Source: a virus. From it: a DNA stretch of 46,573 nt. The translations under genes and the position numbers were made by a program. Numbering within the stretch: the first letter of the stretch is position 1; each line of letters starts with the position of its first letter. Location of the stretch: IMG/VR virus record IMGVR_UViG_3300033148_006358, positions 1-46,573 of that record; one strand, written 5' to 3'. The notes under the pieces were generated by a model, which saw only the letters and a list, made by a program, of their open reading frames with translations, made no database searches and was not told the origin of the DNA. Shown here piece by piece: positions 29,747-37,637 of the stretch.

Positions 29747-30100
29747 ATGAATAATATGAAGGGCAGAGAGGTTTGGAATGTTGAAGGGTTAGTGCCTACG
29801 TGGGGTGATGAAGATATAGTTAAGCATTTTAGTGATATTGAAATCATACAAACAATGCTTGACAATCCTGATGAATACAAATGGAGTAAGCATGAATTTA
29901 AAGCACTAAAAGGAATTCTCGATCTTTTAATTAGGCATAAAAAAGGTGCGATAGAAAGTCCGATTAGTAGAGATTTTGATGTTGATATGGGAATGGACAA
30001 AGAAGATTTTGTAAATGGAACTATTTATAAATATAGAACAATATTCTTTTTATTTATACGTGTAAATTGGAAAACTATGATTTACAGAATAAAATTTTGA
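29747..30100 (+). CDS. Hypothetical early protein (117 residues)
   Basis: The start is taken at the ATG at 29747, because the promoter -10 box lies inside the longer frame. Ribosome-binding site is weak (GGGG). Mostly helical and charged; hydrophobic end (RTIFFLFIRVNW). First gene of the rightward modification/metabolism unit. No family recognised. Confidence 0.65.
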   Translation: MNNMKGREVWNVEGLVPTWGDEDIVKHFSDIEIIQTMLDNPDEYKWSKHEFKALKGILDLLIRHKKGAIESPISRDFDVDMGMDKEDFVNGTIYKYRTIFFLFIRVNWKTMIYRIKF

Positions 30101-30125
30101 CAAGTTTACATCTTTATGTTACTAT
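30097..30125 (+). promoter_or_regulatory. Promoter of the methyltransferase operon
   Basis: TTGACA at 30097-30102, 17 bases, TACTAT at 30120-30125. It overlaps the end of the upstream gene. Confidence 0.85.
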
Positions 30126-30142
30126 AGAGTGGGAGGAATAAC

Positions 30143-30964
30143 ATGGAATCAATAAAAAGTCCCTTAATCTATATAGGTGGCAAATATCATTTGGCAAAAA
30201 ATATCATTGGTTTCTTCCCAAAACACACGATATATGTTGAGCCCTTTGGTGGTGCCGCCCATGTATTGTGCCAAAAACCAAGGAGTATGTCTGTAACTGA
30301 GGTTTACAATGACACCAACGAAGAAATGATTAATCTTTTTAAAGTGTTGCTTAACCCTGAAACGGCAGAAGAACTTCTTGAGATATATGATTTAACGCCA
30401 TATTCAAGACAGTTGTTCATCGAAATAAGGGATGGGATATATAATTTACCAATTAAAAACAACATGGTTAAGAAAGCATGGGAAACACTCGTAATAATGA
30501 AACAGTGTTTTTCTGGAAACTTTACAAATAAAAAACCCTCGTTTGGTTTTGATAAACACAAACACAATAAAAACGCAAGTCATGTTTTGTTTACGGGAAG
30601 ACTGAGAAATTTAATTGATAGGCTTCGTAGTATTCAGATTGAAAAGTTAGATTTCAGAGATTGTATTAAAAAATACGATTCACATGAAACGCTTTTTTAT
30701 TGTGATCCCCCGTATGTGGACAAAGAGGATTATTATACTGGTGTTTTTAACAAAAAAGACCATATAGACCTCGCTGGGTTATTGAACAACATACAAGGCA
30801 AAGTAATTGTGTCTTATTATCCTTTTGAAGGGTTTGAAGGATTATATCCACAAGAAAAGTGGAATTACAAATATTTTAACATCGCAAAATACTCATCTAT
30901 TACAAACAAGACAAATCCCAAAAAACCAAGGGCAAAAGAGTTGTTACTTATAAAAAAGCAATAA
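30143..30964 (+). CDS. D12-class (Dam-type) DNA adenine methyltransferase
   Basis: 273 residues after GTGGGAGGAATAAC. Motif order is that of D12 N6-adenine methylases: PLIYIGGK (residues 7-14), YVEPFGGAAHVL (about 30-41) for S-adenosylmethionine binding, YNDTNEEMINLF (about 54-65), MKQCFSGNF, and the catalytic LFYCDPPYV (about 190-198). All key residues are present, so it should be active. It may protect phage DNA from host restriction. Confidence 0.92.
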   Translation: MESIKSPLIYIGGKYHLAKNIIGFFPKHTIYVEPFGGAAHVLCQKPRSMSVTEVYNDTNEEMINLFKVLLNPETAEELLEIYDLTPYSRQLFIEIRDGIYNLPIKNNMVKKAWETLVIMKQCFSGNFTNKKPSFGFDKHKHNKNASHVLFTGRLRNLIDRLRSIQIEKLDFRDCIKKYDSHETLFYCDPPYVDKEDYYTGVFNKKDHIDLAGLLNNIQGKVIVSYYPFEGFEGLYPQEKWNYKYFNIAKYSSITNKTNPKKPRAKELLLIKKQ

Positions 30965-30974
30965 GGAGGCAAAC

Positions 30975-31478
30975 ATGGAATTACAATACGCATGGGCGAT
31001 GCCAAACGCGGAAACATTTACCATTAAACCGATAAAAAAACTTCTTAAAAAGGAGTTAGTAAACAAGTTCATTGTTGATCCTTTCAGTGGAAACAGCAAA
31101 TTTGCAGATTGCACAAATGATATAAACCCTGAAATAAAAGCGGACTTCAATCTTGACGCATTAGAATATTTAAAATTGTTTTCTGGTAATTCTATGGATG
31201 GCGTTCTGCTTGACCCTCCATATTCCTCAAGACAGGTTGCGGAACACTATAAAGCGGCAGGTGTAAAATGGGATGGGCGGTCATCTTGGATGTCAAAGAT
31301 TAAGGATGAGATTGCGAGAATTACTGTGGTTGGCGGGAAGGTTATAACTTTTGGCTGGAATTCAACTGGGATTGGAAAGTGCCGTGGCTTCAGGAAGGAT
31401 AAGATTTTACTTGTATGCCATGGTGGAAGTCATAATGACACTATTTGCGTGGTTGAAACGAAGATAAAGGAGGCATAG
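30975..31478 (+). CDS. Second putative DNA N6-adenine methyltransferase (DPPY type)
   Basis: 167 residues after AAGGAGGCAAAC. VDPFSGNSKFA (about 34-44) resembles the S-adenosylmethionine motif and LLDPPYSS (about 76-83) is the catalytic DPPY. GGKVITFGWNS follows at the expected distance. It is short and lacks a target-recognition domain. Likely an orphan phage adenine methylase with different specificity from its neighbour. Confidence 0.82.
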   Translation: MELQYAWAMPNAETFTIKPIKKLLKKELVNKFIVDPFSGNSKFADCTNDINPEIKADFNLDALEYLKLFSGNSMDGVLLDPPYSSRQVAEHYKAAGVKWDGRSSWMSKIKDEIARITVVGGKVITFGWNSTGIGKCRGFRKDKILLVCHGGSHNDTICVVETKIKEA

Positions 31479-31479
31479 T

Positions 31480-32178
31480 ATGATAATAGGTTTCGCGGGA
31501 AAGGCTGGGAGTGGGAAGAATTGGTATGGACAAAAACTGAACTGTGTTTTATCTGGGTTGGGTTATTGTGTGGGGGAATGTTCAATTGCAGAGGATTTGA
31601 AAAAGATTACCAATGGTTGTCTTAATGATAATTTATCTCTTGTGATAGACATAATTCAAGATTTCTGTTTTGGAACTGAGCAATATTTTTCTGCTATCAA
31701 AATCAATAAGTTGGCAAAAAAATATATTAATTATTCCAAAAAGCATTACAAGGACGAAGATAAACGACGGTTTTTACAATTGCTTGCCGACGACATAAAA
31801 CATGATTTTGGTCAAAGTGTTTTCATACAAAGTCTGTTTTCATGGTTTGGAAAGTCGATTTCAAATAAACGTAACATGCTCATTATCACCGATGTTCGCT
31901 TCCCATGCGATGTTGACGAGATTGTAAAAAGAGGCGGTATAGTCTTTTACCTTGACGTATCAGAAGGTATCAGATCGGAGCGACTTGACACACGAGGCGA
32001 CAATAGACAGGTTGTGGGTGATGCAAAGAACCATTCTTCCGAAACGGCATTATCGGAGTTTACCTACGATGTTATTTGTCCACACGCCGAACAGGTTAAA
32101 GGATCTGCCATAGACGAAACACTCAAGGTTGTTTTGGACGTGGTTTTTGATAGATTGATAAATGAGGAGGCATCATGA
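31480..32178 (+). CDS. Deoxynucleoside monophosphate kinase-like P-loop protein
   Basis: 232 residues starting one base after the previous stop, with AAGGAGGCATAGT upstream. P-loop GKAGSGKN at residues 6-13. The body has RRFLQLLADDIKHDFGQSVF, IITDVRFPCDVDEI (Walker B-like) and YLDVSEGIRSERLDTRGDN, which follow the phage dNMP-kinase (T4 gp1-like) pattern. It would phosphorylate dNMPs for dNTP supply. Specificity unknown. Confidence 0.8.
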   Translation: MIIGFAGKAGSGKNWYGQKLNCVLSGLGYCVGECSIAEDLKKITNGCLNDNLSLVIDIIQDFCFGTEQYFSAIKINKLAKKYINYSKKHYKDEDKRRFLQLLADDIKHDFGQSVFIQSLFSWFGKSISNKRNMLIITDVRFPCDVDEIVKRGGIVFYLDVSEGIRSERLDTRGDNRQVVGDAKNHSSETALSEFTYDVICPHAEQVKGSAIDETLKVVLDVVFDRLINEEAS

Positions 32179-32600
32179 AGAAACCGTTGATTTACTTAGG
32201 GGGTCCCATTGAGGGCTTGAAAATTGCTGATGCAAAAGAGTGGAGAGAAAAAGTTAAAAGTGGATACTCTTATTGGTTTGAGTTTATTGACCCGACAGAC
32301 AACCTTGACGAGAACACAAAGGCTGAGGACAAGTATGACATCGACATGGCGAATATAAACCGTTGTGATGGTCTTCTTGTCAACTACACTCGTTATGACA
32401 GGCAGAACATTGGGACAGAGAGAGAAATACAAAGTGCCTGCGATCAAGGAATTCCAGTTTATGCTTTCTTTGGTGAAAACAACTATGCCCGTAATTACGG
32501 GTGGAATAAAAAGAATTTAAGGGTGAGAACAGCAGAAATGAGCAGAGCGGCAAAATTAATGACGCTTGATTTCCATAAAGATCGTGTTGTTTTTAAATAA
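32175..32600 (+). CDS. Nucleoside 2-deoxyribosyltransferase-like protein
   Basis: 141 residues, overlapping the kinase stop (ATGA). LIYLGGPIEGL at the N-terminus, CDGLLVNYTRYDRQNIGTEREI (Asp and Glu of the catalytic centre) around residues 63-85, and IPVYAFFG are the marks of the family. It may exchange bases on deoxynucleosides or hydrolyse dNMPs. With the kinase and methylases it forms a nucleotide/modification module. Confidence 0.8.
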   Translation: MKKPLIYLGGPIEGLKIADAKEWREKVKSGYSYWFEFIDPTDNLDENTKAEDKYDIDMANINRCDGLLVNYTRYDRQNIGTEREIQSACDQGIPVYAFFGENNYARNYGWNKKNLRVRTAEMSRAAKLMTLDFHKDRVVFK

Positions 32601-32653
32601 AAACCGACCCTTTCGAGTCGGCTGATCCAGCGATTCTATCTACTGGAGTTGCT
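32596..32653 (-). ncRNA. Candidate 57-nt antisense small RNA
   Basis: A minus-strand promoter at 32660-32688 predicts a start near 32653. The RNA has a TCCAG...CTGGA hairpin and ends with GCCGAC-TCGAAAGG-GTCGG followed by TTTTTATTT, an intrinsic terminator in the minus direction only. The last bases overlap the end of the plus-strand deoxyribosyltransferase gene. There is no minus-strand gene nearby that this promoter and terminator could serve. Confidence 0.62.
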
Positions 32654-32659
32654 AATTAT

Positions 32660-32688
32660 ATATTAACACATTTTTGGGGATTTGTCAA
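32660..32688 (-). promoter_or_regulatory. Promoter of the antisense small RNA
   Basis: On the minus strand TTGACA (32688-32683), a 17-base spacer ending AATGTGT, and TAATAT (32665-32660). It shares the TGTG before the -10 box with the early promoters. Confidence 0.78.
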
Positions 32689-32697
32689 GGAGGCAAT

Positions 32698-32868
32698 ATG
32701 ACCAATTCAAGAGAAGTAATATTAAAACTTCAAACACTCGAAGATTTGGAGATGACGATGAAAGAACTTGAGAAGATGAAGCCTGCTTATGATATATATT
32801 TTGTTAAAATTAGAAAAGATCCAACGGGTTCTTTGGATATGCTTAAAGGAAGACCGTATTTTCATTAA
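32698..32868 (+). CDS. Small helical protein (56 residues)
   Basis: ATG at 32698 after CAAGGAGGCAAT; the extension to 32674 is rejected. Helical and charged (LQTLEDLEMTMKELEKMK). No family recognised. Confidence 0.65.
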   Translation: MTNSREVILKLQTLEDLEMTMKELEKMKPAYDIYFVKIRKDPTGSLDMLKGRPYFH

Positions 32869-32877
32869 GGAGGCAGT

Positions 32878-32910
32878 ATGGGATATACAACAACATTTAA
32901 AGGACAGTAA
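32878..32910 (+). pseudogene. Ten-codon ORF resembling the start of a common phage protein
   Basis: A strong AAGGAGGCAGT site precedes ATG, and the ten residues MGYTTTFKGQ match the typical start of a widespread phage/bacterial hypothetical family (MGYTTxFxGxF...). The frame then stops, and no continuation is seen in another frame. Probably a deletion remnant. Confidence 0.35.
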
Positions 32911-32924
32911 AAGAGGTAAATATA

Positions 32925-33209
32925 ATGCTTGATATTTATAAGATTTGGGGGGAAATAAAAAATCGCAAAAAAGAAGGAAAGTCTTGTAGTGAAAAATCTC
33001 TGGTTGAATTTTTCAACAAACAACGAATTCTTAAAAAAGACACAAGAAGATTAATAAAGTCGGCGTTAAAATTACAACAAATAATGAAAGAGCCAAACGG
33101 CGAATTGAGATTGTCAACAAGAAAAGAGAAAAAAGAGATTGTTATGGAGATATTGCAAATGATCAAAGAAAAAGAAAGAAAAAGTAAAAAATCTTTAAAA
33201 ACCCCTTGA
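32925..33209 (+). CDS. Basic helical protein (94 residues)
   Basis: ATG at 32925 after AAGAGGTAAATATA. Lysine-rich throughout, with helical segments and a basic tail (KEKERKSKKSLKTP); probably binds nucleic acid. The late promoter overlaps its last codons. Confidence 0.68.
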   Translation: MLDIYKIWGEIKNRKKEGKSCSEKSLVEFFNKQRILKKDTRRLIKSALKLQQIMKEPNGELRLSTRKEKKEIVMEILQMIKEKERKSKKSLKTP

Positions 33210-33234
33210 CAAACTTGACAAGAGGGTGTATAAT
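33206..33234 (+). promoter_or_regulatory. Promoter of the packaging/late operon
   Basis: TTGACA at 33206-33211, 17 bases, TATAAT at 33229-33234. It precedes a 120-base leader that contains the GC-rich inverted repeat CCGCCTG...CAGGCGG (33299-33322), then terS. Confidence 0.88.
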
Positions 33235-33356
33235 AAAGATGGTGGAAGAGAATAACTAATTATCTCATCTGCCAATCGAGGCAGAAAGAGTTCATGATCC
33301 GCCTGTTCGTGCAGGCAGGCGGTGATTGTTTCCATTTAAGGTGATGAAATAAACGG

Positions 33357-33809
33357 ATGACGAAAAAAGAAAGACAACACGAAAAAGAAAAAGAAAAAAT
33401 GAAACTGGCTCGTGAAACAACCGAGTGGAGGTTTGTCCAACTCGTTGAGATTGTATCGAATCCAACGGAACATAACTTAGGTGCTAAAGAAATATTCGAA
33501 AAATATGACATCCCGATTTCAACAACCAATGCAATTAAAAGGAAAGCCTCTTTTTACGAAGAGGTTAAAATGGTTAATAGAAACAGGGCAATCGAAAACA
33601 CAGCACCTATTTTTGACGCTCTTATCAATAAAGCGAAATCAGGGCATGCACCGAGCATTAAACTGTTTTTCGAGGTAACAAGACAGTATGAAACTTTCCA
33701 CAACCACAAACATGAGGTTAAACACAAAGAAGAGATTGCGAAAATGACTACGGAGCAAATCATTGAAAGAATTAAACAAACGTCGATAAACTTTGTTTCT
33801 AATAACTAA
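33357..33809 (+). CDS. terS: Terminase small subunit
   Basis: 150 residues located immediately before the large terminase gene. It has a lysine/glutamate-rich N-terminus, a helix-turn-helix region (LGAKEIFEKYDIPISTTNAI), a central helical segment (NTAPIFDALINKAKSGHAPS) and a coiled-coil end, in line with small terminases that recognise the packaging site. Start at 33357 has a modest AAGGTGATG site. Confidence 0.8.
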   Translation: MTKKERQHEKEKEKMKLARETTEWRFVQLVEIVSNPTEHNLGAKEIFEKYDIPISTTNAIKRKASFYEEVKMVNRNRAIENTAPIFDALINKAKSGHAPSIKLFFEVTRQYETFHNHKHEVKHKEEIAKMTTEQIIERIKQTSINFVSNN

Positions 33810-33824
33810 TCATGGCGGGGTGTA

Positions 33825-34514
33825 ATGACAACAGAGGAAAAAGAAAGAACAAGGGCGATTAATCGCTATAACCTCAATGTTGCATGTGGTGATGAAAAGC
33901 GTGCCGCTTTAGAGTGGGAGTTATGTAAGAGGGATCCATGGCATTGGATATATAATTGGGTGTGGACGTTAGACACACATGACAAAAAGTGTCCAAAGAA
34001 ATGGTTTCCCGACAAAGAATATATCAAGAGATTTGTGGAGGTTTACCAAAAAGAAGATTTGTTGTTGGTTCCAAAATCAAGGCAAATGATGTTGACGTGG
34101 ATATGTGTATCATTATTCTTACATGAAGCAATCTTTAATAACGGGCGTTATCTGTTCATGATTTCCAAGAAGGAAAAAGACGCCGACGATCTGGTTCAAA
34201 AGAGAATAAAATACATATACGACCAATTGCCAAAGTTTATGCAACCAAAAGTAGTTTTTACTTTTTGTAATGCAAATTTCCCCGACAATAATTGTGTTAT
34301 ACATGGTTTTCCTCAAGGGGCAGACCAAATTCGTTCGCAAACAGCATCGACGGTTTTGGTGGACGAGGCTGCGTTTCAGCCAGAAGCGGAGTCAACGTAT
34401 GAGGCGATTAAACCGTCAATTGATGGCGGGGGTAAGATTATAATGATTTCATCGGCGAACCCAGGTTTCTTTGAGAGGCTGGTGAACGATAAAACGGAAA
34501 TGGCTGACAAATAA
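33825..34514 (+). CDS. terL: Terminase large subunit, ATPase half
   Basis: 229 residues after a GGGGTG site. It holds the packaging motor motifs: a Walker A-type LLLVPKSRQMMLTW (about residues 79-92), Walker B STVLVDEAAF (about 174-183) and the coupling motif IISMISSANPG-like segment (MISSANPGFF, about 206-215). It stops at residue 229, just where a normal TerL would pass into the nuclease domain. The nuclease half is a separate ORF at 34783, after an unrelated 91-residue ORF. Together the halves total about 506 residues, a normal TerL length. Confidence 0.88.
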   Translation: MTTEEKERTRAINRYNLNVACGDEKRAALEWELCKRDPWHWIYNWVWTLDTHDKKCPKKWFPDKEYIKRFVEVYQKEDLLLVPKSRQMMLTWICVSLFLHEAIFNNGRYLFMISKKEKDADDLVQKRIKYIYDQLPKFMQPKVVFTFCNANFPDNNCVIHGFPQGADQIRSQTASTVLVDEAAFQPEAESTYEAIKPSIDGGGKIIMISSANPGFFERLVNDKTEMADK

Positions 34515-34523
34515 GGGGGCGTG

Positions 34524-34799
34524 ATGGATTTCTCTAAAGATGATGCTGTAGATGCTTTTAGCGAAATTGTTGACATTGCAAAAAACAAACAAAGAGCAAA
34601 ACAAGCAATAGATGGATACAAACCAACGTTCAACGGAATTATAATTGTGTATGAAAGCGATGATAAAGATGTTGGTTTCCATTTTATAAACAGTAATTTC
34701 GCCTCGGCAAGACAATCTCTGTTGAGAGCAGCAGATATATTTCTTAAAACAGAGATGAAAGAAGAATTATACGGAGAACTCGATGAAGGGAATCTATGA
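34524..34799 (+). CDS. Small ORF inserted between the two terminase halves
   Basis: 91 residues from the ATG at 34524, behind AAGGGGGCG. Helical N-terminus, a two-strand centre (FNGIIIVYESDDKDVGFHFI) and a helical end (ARQSLLRAADIFLKTEM). It is not a recognisable homing endonuclease, and the coding frame fills the whole gap, leaving little room for an intron. It resembles small accessory proteins of phage operons. Its end overlaps the nuclease-half start by 17 bases. Confidence 0.75.
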   Translation: MDFSKDDAVDAFSEIVDIAKNKQRAKQAIDGYKPTFNGIIIVYESDDKDVGFHFINSNFASARQSLLRAADIFLKTEMKEELYGELDEGNL

Positions 34800-35616
34800 G
34801 AGAAAGAACAAAAACGGCTTTTATGTGTTTAGGATACACTACTCGGCTGATCCCGACAAAGATCCCGACACAAAGCAGGGTAAGGTATGGTATGATAAAG
34901 TCCGCAAGGGAATGATGGATAAATCATGGCAGAAGGAATACGAGATTGACTGGTTCGCAAAATCGGGAGAACTCGTTTATCCGATGTTTGATCCTTCCGT
35001 TCATGTAGTTCAACCCTTCGCAATACCAAAGAGTTGGACACGGTATATGGCATTAGACCCTGGTTTAAGGAATCCGACGGCGGCGTTATGGGCGGCGGTT
35101 GATCCTGATGATAATATATATTTCTATCGGGAATACTACAAAGCGGAGATGACACCGAAAGAACATGCCGTTGTAATAAAGGAGTTAGAAAAAGGGGAAA
35201 AGATATTTGTAAGACTCATCGATCCTGCGGCACGTGGCAGGGATATGACAACAAAGAAGTCGGTGAGCGAGTCTTACGCCGAAAATAAACTGTTTTTTAT
35301 CGAGGCAAACAACAAGGTTGAACTCGGTATATCGAAAGTTCAAGAAGCAATGAAAATCGGCAAGACAGGTCCAAGGATGTATGTATTCAGCACGTTGAGA
35401 AATTACATACAAGAAAAGAGTGAATATAGGTGGCATCAGGAAACCGAAACGGTTTTAAGGCAAAAAGATCCGACTGAGAAGCCGATAAAGAAACGAGATC
35501 ACCTTATGGACTGCGAAAGATATATAATAGTGGCTAATCCGCACTATAGGCGGATATACGGGTTTAAGAAAAACAAGGACATTCATGTTTGGGATGGAAT
35601 GTCAACGGGGTATTAA
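34783..35616 (+). CDS. terL: Terminase large subunit, nuclease half
   Basis: 277 residues with its own GGAG site 6 bases before the ATG. It begins in the linker region (FYVFRIHYSADPDKDP) and carries the RNase H-like nuclease motifs: MALDPGLRNPTAALW (first Asp), VRLIDPAARG (second Asp) and RDHLMDCERYIIV (last Asp). All catalytic aspartates are present. It must act with the ATPase half at 33825, either as a two-chain motor or after fusion of the transcripts. Confidence 0.88.
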   Translation: MKGIYERKNKNGFYVFRIHYSADPDKDPDTKQGKVWYDKVRKGMMDKSWQKEYEIDWFAKSGELVYPMFDPSVHVVQPFAIPKSWTRYMALDPGLRNPTAALWAAVDPDDNIYFYREYYKAEMTPKEHAVVIKELEKGEKIFVRLIDPAARGRDMTTKKSVSESYAENKLFFIEANNKVELGISKVQEAMKIGKTGPRMYVFSTLRNYIQEKSEYRWHQETETVLRQKDPTEKPIKKRDHLMDCERYIIVANPHYRRIYGFKKNKDIHVWDGMSTGY

Positions 35617-37362
35617 ATGGATAAAGATGCAAAAATTGTTGACATGGTTATTGACCATTTTAACGCTGCGAAAGATAGTCGTAGTGATAATGTTGACAAA
35701 TGGAAACGCTGGTATGACTTATATCGCTCAAAATCACCGACAAGAAGTGATAGTGAGGGTAAGTCTAATATTTTTATTCCAATGACATTTACGGCAATTG
35801 AAACAATCACACCACGGTTGGTTTCTGGATATATGAACTCGACAGAACCTCCGATTTCCGTTATTCCTCGTGGCGAAGAAGATATAGAGAAGGCTGAATC
35901 TTTCGAACAACTTTTAACTTATCAATTCGAACAGATTAATTTTCCTGCAAAACTGTTAAATTATTACAAACAATGTCTGATATATGGCACATCTGTAATA
36001 AAAGTGTTTTGGGATTTAGACACGGTTTACTCACAGTTTGACAGACCAAATTTTGAAGTGTTAGACTTGTATGACTTTTATGTTGACCCTACCGCAGTAA
36101 CCATTGATGATGCCCGTTTCTGTATTCATAGAAGTTATATTTCCAAAGAAGAACTTGAATCAAAAAGAGATGTCCCTGGTTTTAAAAATATCAACAAGGT
36201 GTCAGGTGAAGACCTTTCACGTGATAGTGAATCAGCCCCAAAATATGAAGAATACGGAGATTTTGAACAAGAACTTGACGATGACATAAAGAGAGACATT
36301 GAGATTCTTGAGTATTGGGAAGATGACAGGATTATTGTTGTGGCAAACCAAAAGACGTTGATTTGCGACAAGAAGAATCCATTTGAACACAAAAGAAAAC
36401 CATTTGTAGCGATTAAACTTATTCCCGTTCCAAACGAATTTTACGGAATCGGGATTATAGAACCGATTGAAGGGCTGCAAAACGAATTAAACACGAAACA
36501 CAACCAGCGTCTTGACAATGTCAATCTTATTTTAAACCAAATGTGGACAGTTCTGCGTGGTGCTATTGATGATTACGACCAGTTAAAATCAAGACCTGGC
36601 GGTATTATTACGGTGAACGACATGGGCGGTATAAAACCCCTTGTTGTCCCAGATGCTACAATGGGAGCATACAGGGAAGAACTCAGTTGTATGGACAGGA
36701 TTAAGGAAACCACAGGTGCCACAGAACTCATCCAAGGTATGTCCCAGCAAGGGCAAAAGGATATGACAGCAACAGAGGTTACGATTAAGACAAAACAAGC
36801 CTCTACCCGTATAGACTTTTATTATAAACTGATGGCTGAAACGGGCTTAAGAGGGCTTGGAAATATGTTTATAGCCTTAGACCAACAGTTTATAAAAGAA
36901 GAGCAGGTGGTGCGGATAATGAACGACAGATCAGCGTCTTTTATTCACATTGACCCTGAAAACATATCGGGAAGGTTTGACGTTACGGTTAACCCAGAAC
37001 CGATGCTTTTGAACAGAAACGAAGAACTTAACAAATACATATCAGCATTTGGTATGGGACAAAGCGTTGAGGGTTTCAATCCAATACCAGTCTTAAAAGA
37101 AGCATACAAAAAATTACAAATACCGAAAAAGATAACAAACGATGTTTTTGAATTACCCGAACAAATAATGGACTTCAGGCAGGATCAATTGAAACAGCAG
37201 GAAATAGCAGCCAAAATGCAGCAAGACCAACAATTACAAACAGGTCAAATGGATCAATTTCAACCTCAAGGGCAAATGCCTTCTCCCAACGAGATTCCGC
37301 AGGATTTCGGTTCTGCGGGATCTCAGCCCTTACCTAATATGATGATGGGAGGAATGGAATGA
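35617..37362 (+). CDS. Portal protein
   Basis: 581 residues directly after the terminase and before scaffold and capsid genes. Typical portal features: a helical N-terminus with KSNIFIPMTFTAIETITPRL, a NFPAKLLNYYKQCLIYGTSV segment, NELNTKHNQRLDNVNLILNQ (crown/stem helices), the TGATELIQGMSQQGQKDMTA loop, and a glutamine-rich C-terminal tail from residue 525. It forms the dodecameric gate for DNA. The pattern fits P22/podovirus-type portals. Confidence 0.88.
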   Translation: MDKDAKIVDMVIDHFNAAKDSRSDNVDKWKRWYDLYRSKSPTRSDSEGKSNIFIPMTFTAIETITPRLVSGYMNSTEPPISVIPRGEEDIEKAESFEQLLTYQFEQINFPAKLLNYYKQCLIYGTSVIKVFWDLDTVYSQFDRPNFEVLDLYDFYVDPTAVTIDDARFCIHRSYISKEELESKRDVPGFKNINKVSGEDLSRDSESAPKYEEYGDFEQELDDDIKRDIEILEYWEDDRIIVVANQKTLICDKKNPFEHKRKPFVAIKLIPVPNEFYGIGIIEPIEGLQNELNTKHNQRLDNVNLILNQMWTVLRGAIDDYDQLKSRPGGIITVNDMGGIKPLVVPDATMGAYREELSCMDRIKETTGATELIQGMSQQGQKDMTATEVTIKTKQASTRIDFYYKLMAETGLRGLGNMFIALDQQFIKEEQVVRIMNDRSASFIHIDPENISGRFDVTVNPEPMLLNRNEELNKYISAFGMGQSVEGFNPIPVLKEAYKKLQIPKKITNDVFELPEQIMDFRQDQLKQQEIAAKMQQDQQLQTGQMDQFQPQGQMPSPNEIPQDFGSAGSQPLPNMMMGGME

Positions 37363-37637
37363 ACAGAGAAACGGAATTAAAGTATAGGGAACAACATAGG
37401 ATTTCAATAGCGGTAAAAGAGATGATAAAAACTGAAGGTTGGAAGTGTTTTGAAAGAGAGGTGGAAAACCATAGACAATTTATAATTAATAAAATAAAAG
37501 CATGCGACAGGGATGAATTATTAGAAACAAGATCGCGTTTAAAAACGATAGATTTTGTTATGGGTATGTCAAGAACAATAATAAATACAGGCAAATACGC
37601 TCTAAGCGAATTAAACAGGGGAGGGTTAAATGGCTAA
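37359..37637 (+). CDS. Small head-region protein (92 residues)
   Basis: Overlaps the portal stop (ATGA). Helical and charged (HRISIAVKEMIKTEGWKCFE, then LLETRSRLKTIDFVMGM). Position between portal and scaffold suggests a head-assembly accessory role. No family recognised. Confidence 0.7.
   Translation: MNRETELKYREQHRISIAVKEMIKTEGWKCFEREVENHRQFIINKIKACDRDELLETRSRLKTIDFVMGMSRTIINTGKYALSELNRGGLNG

Noticed and set aside
34500-34800. Group I intron or intein in the terminase gene
   Set aside because: The gap is filled by a 91-codon ORF with its own ribosome-binding site, no intein motifs are present, and I could not find intron core elements by eye; kept only as an alternative.
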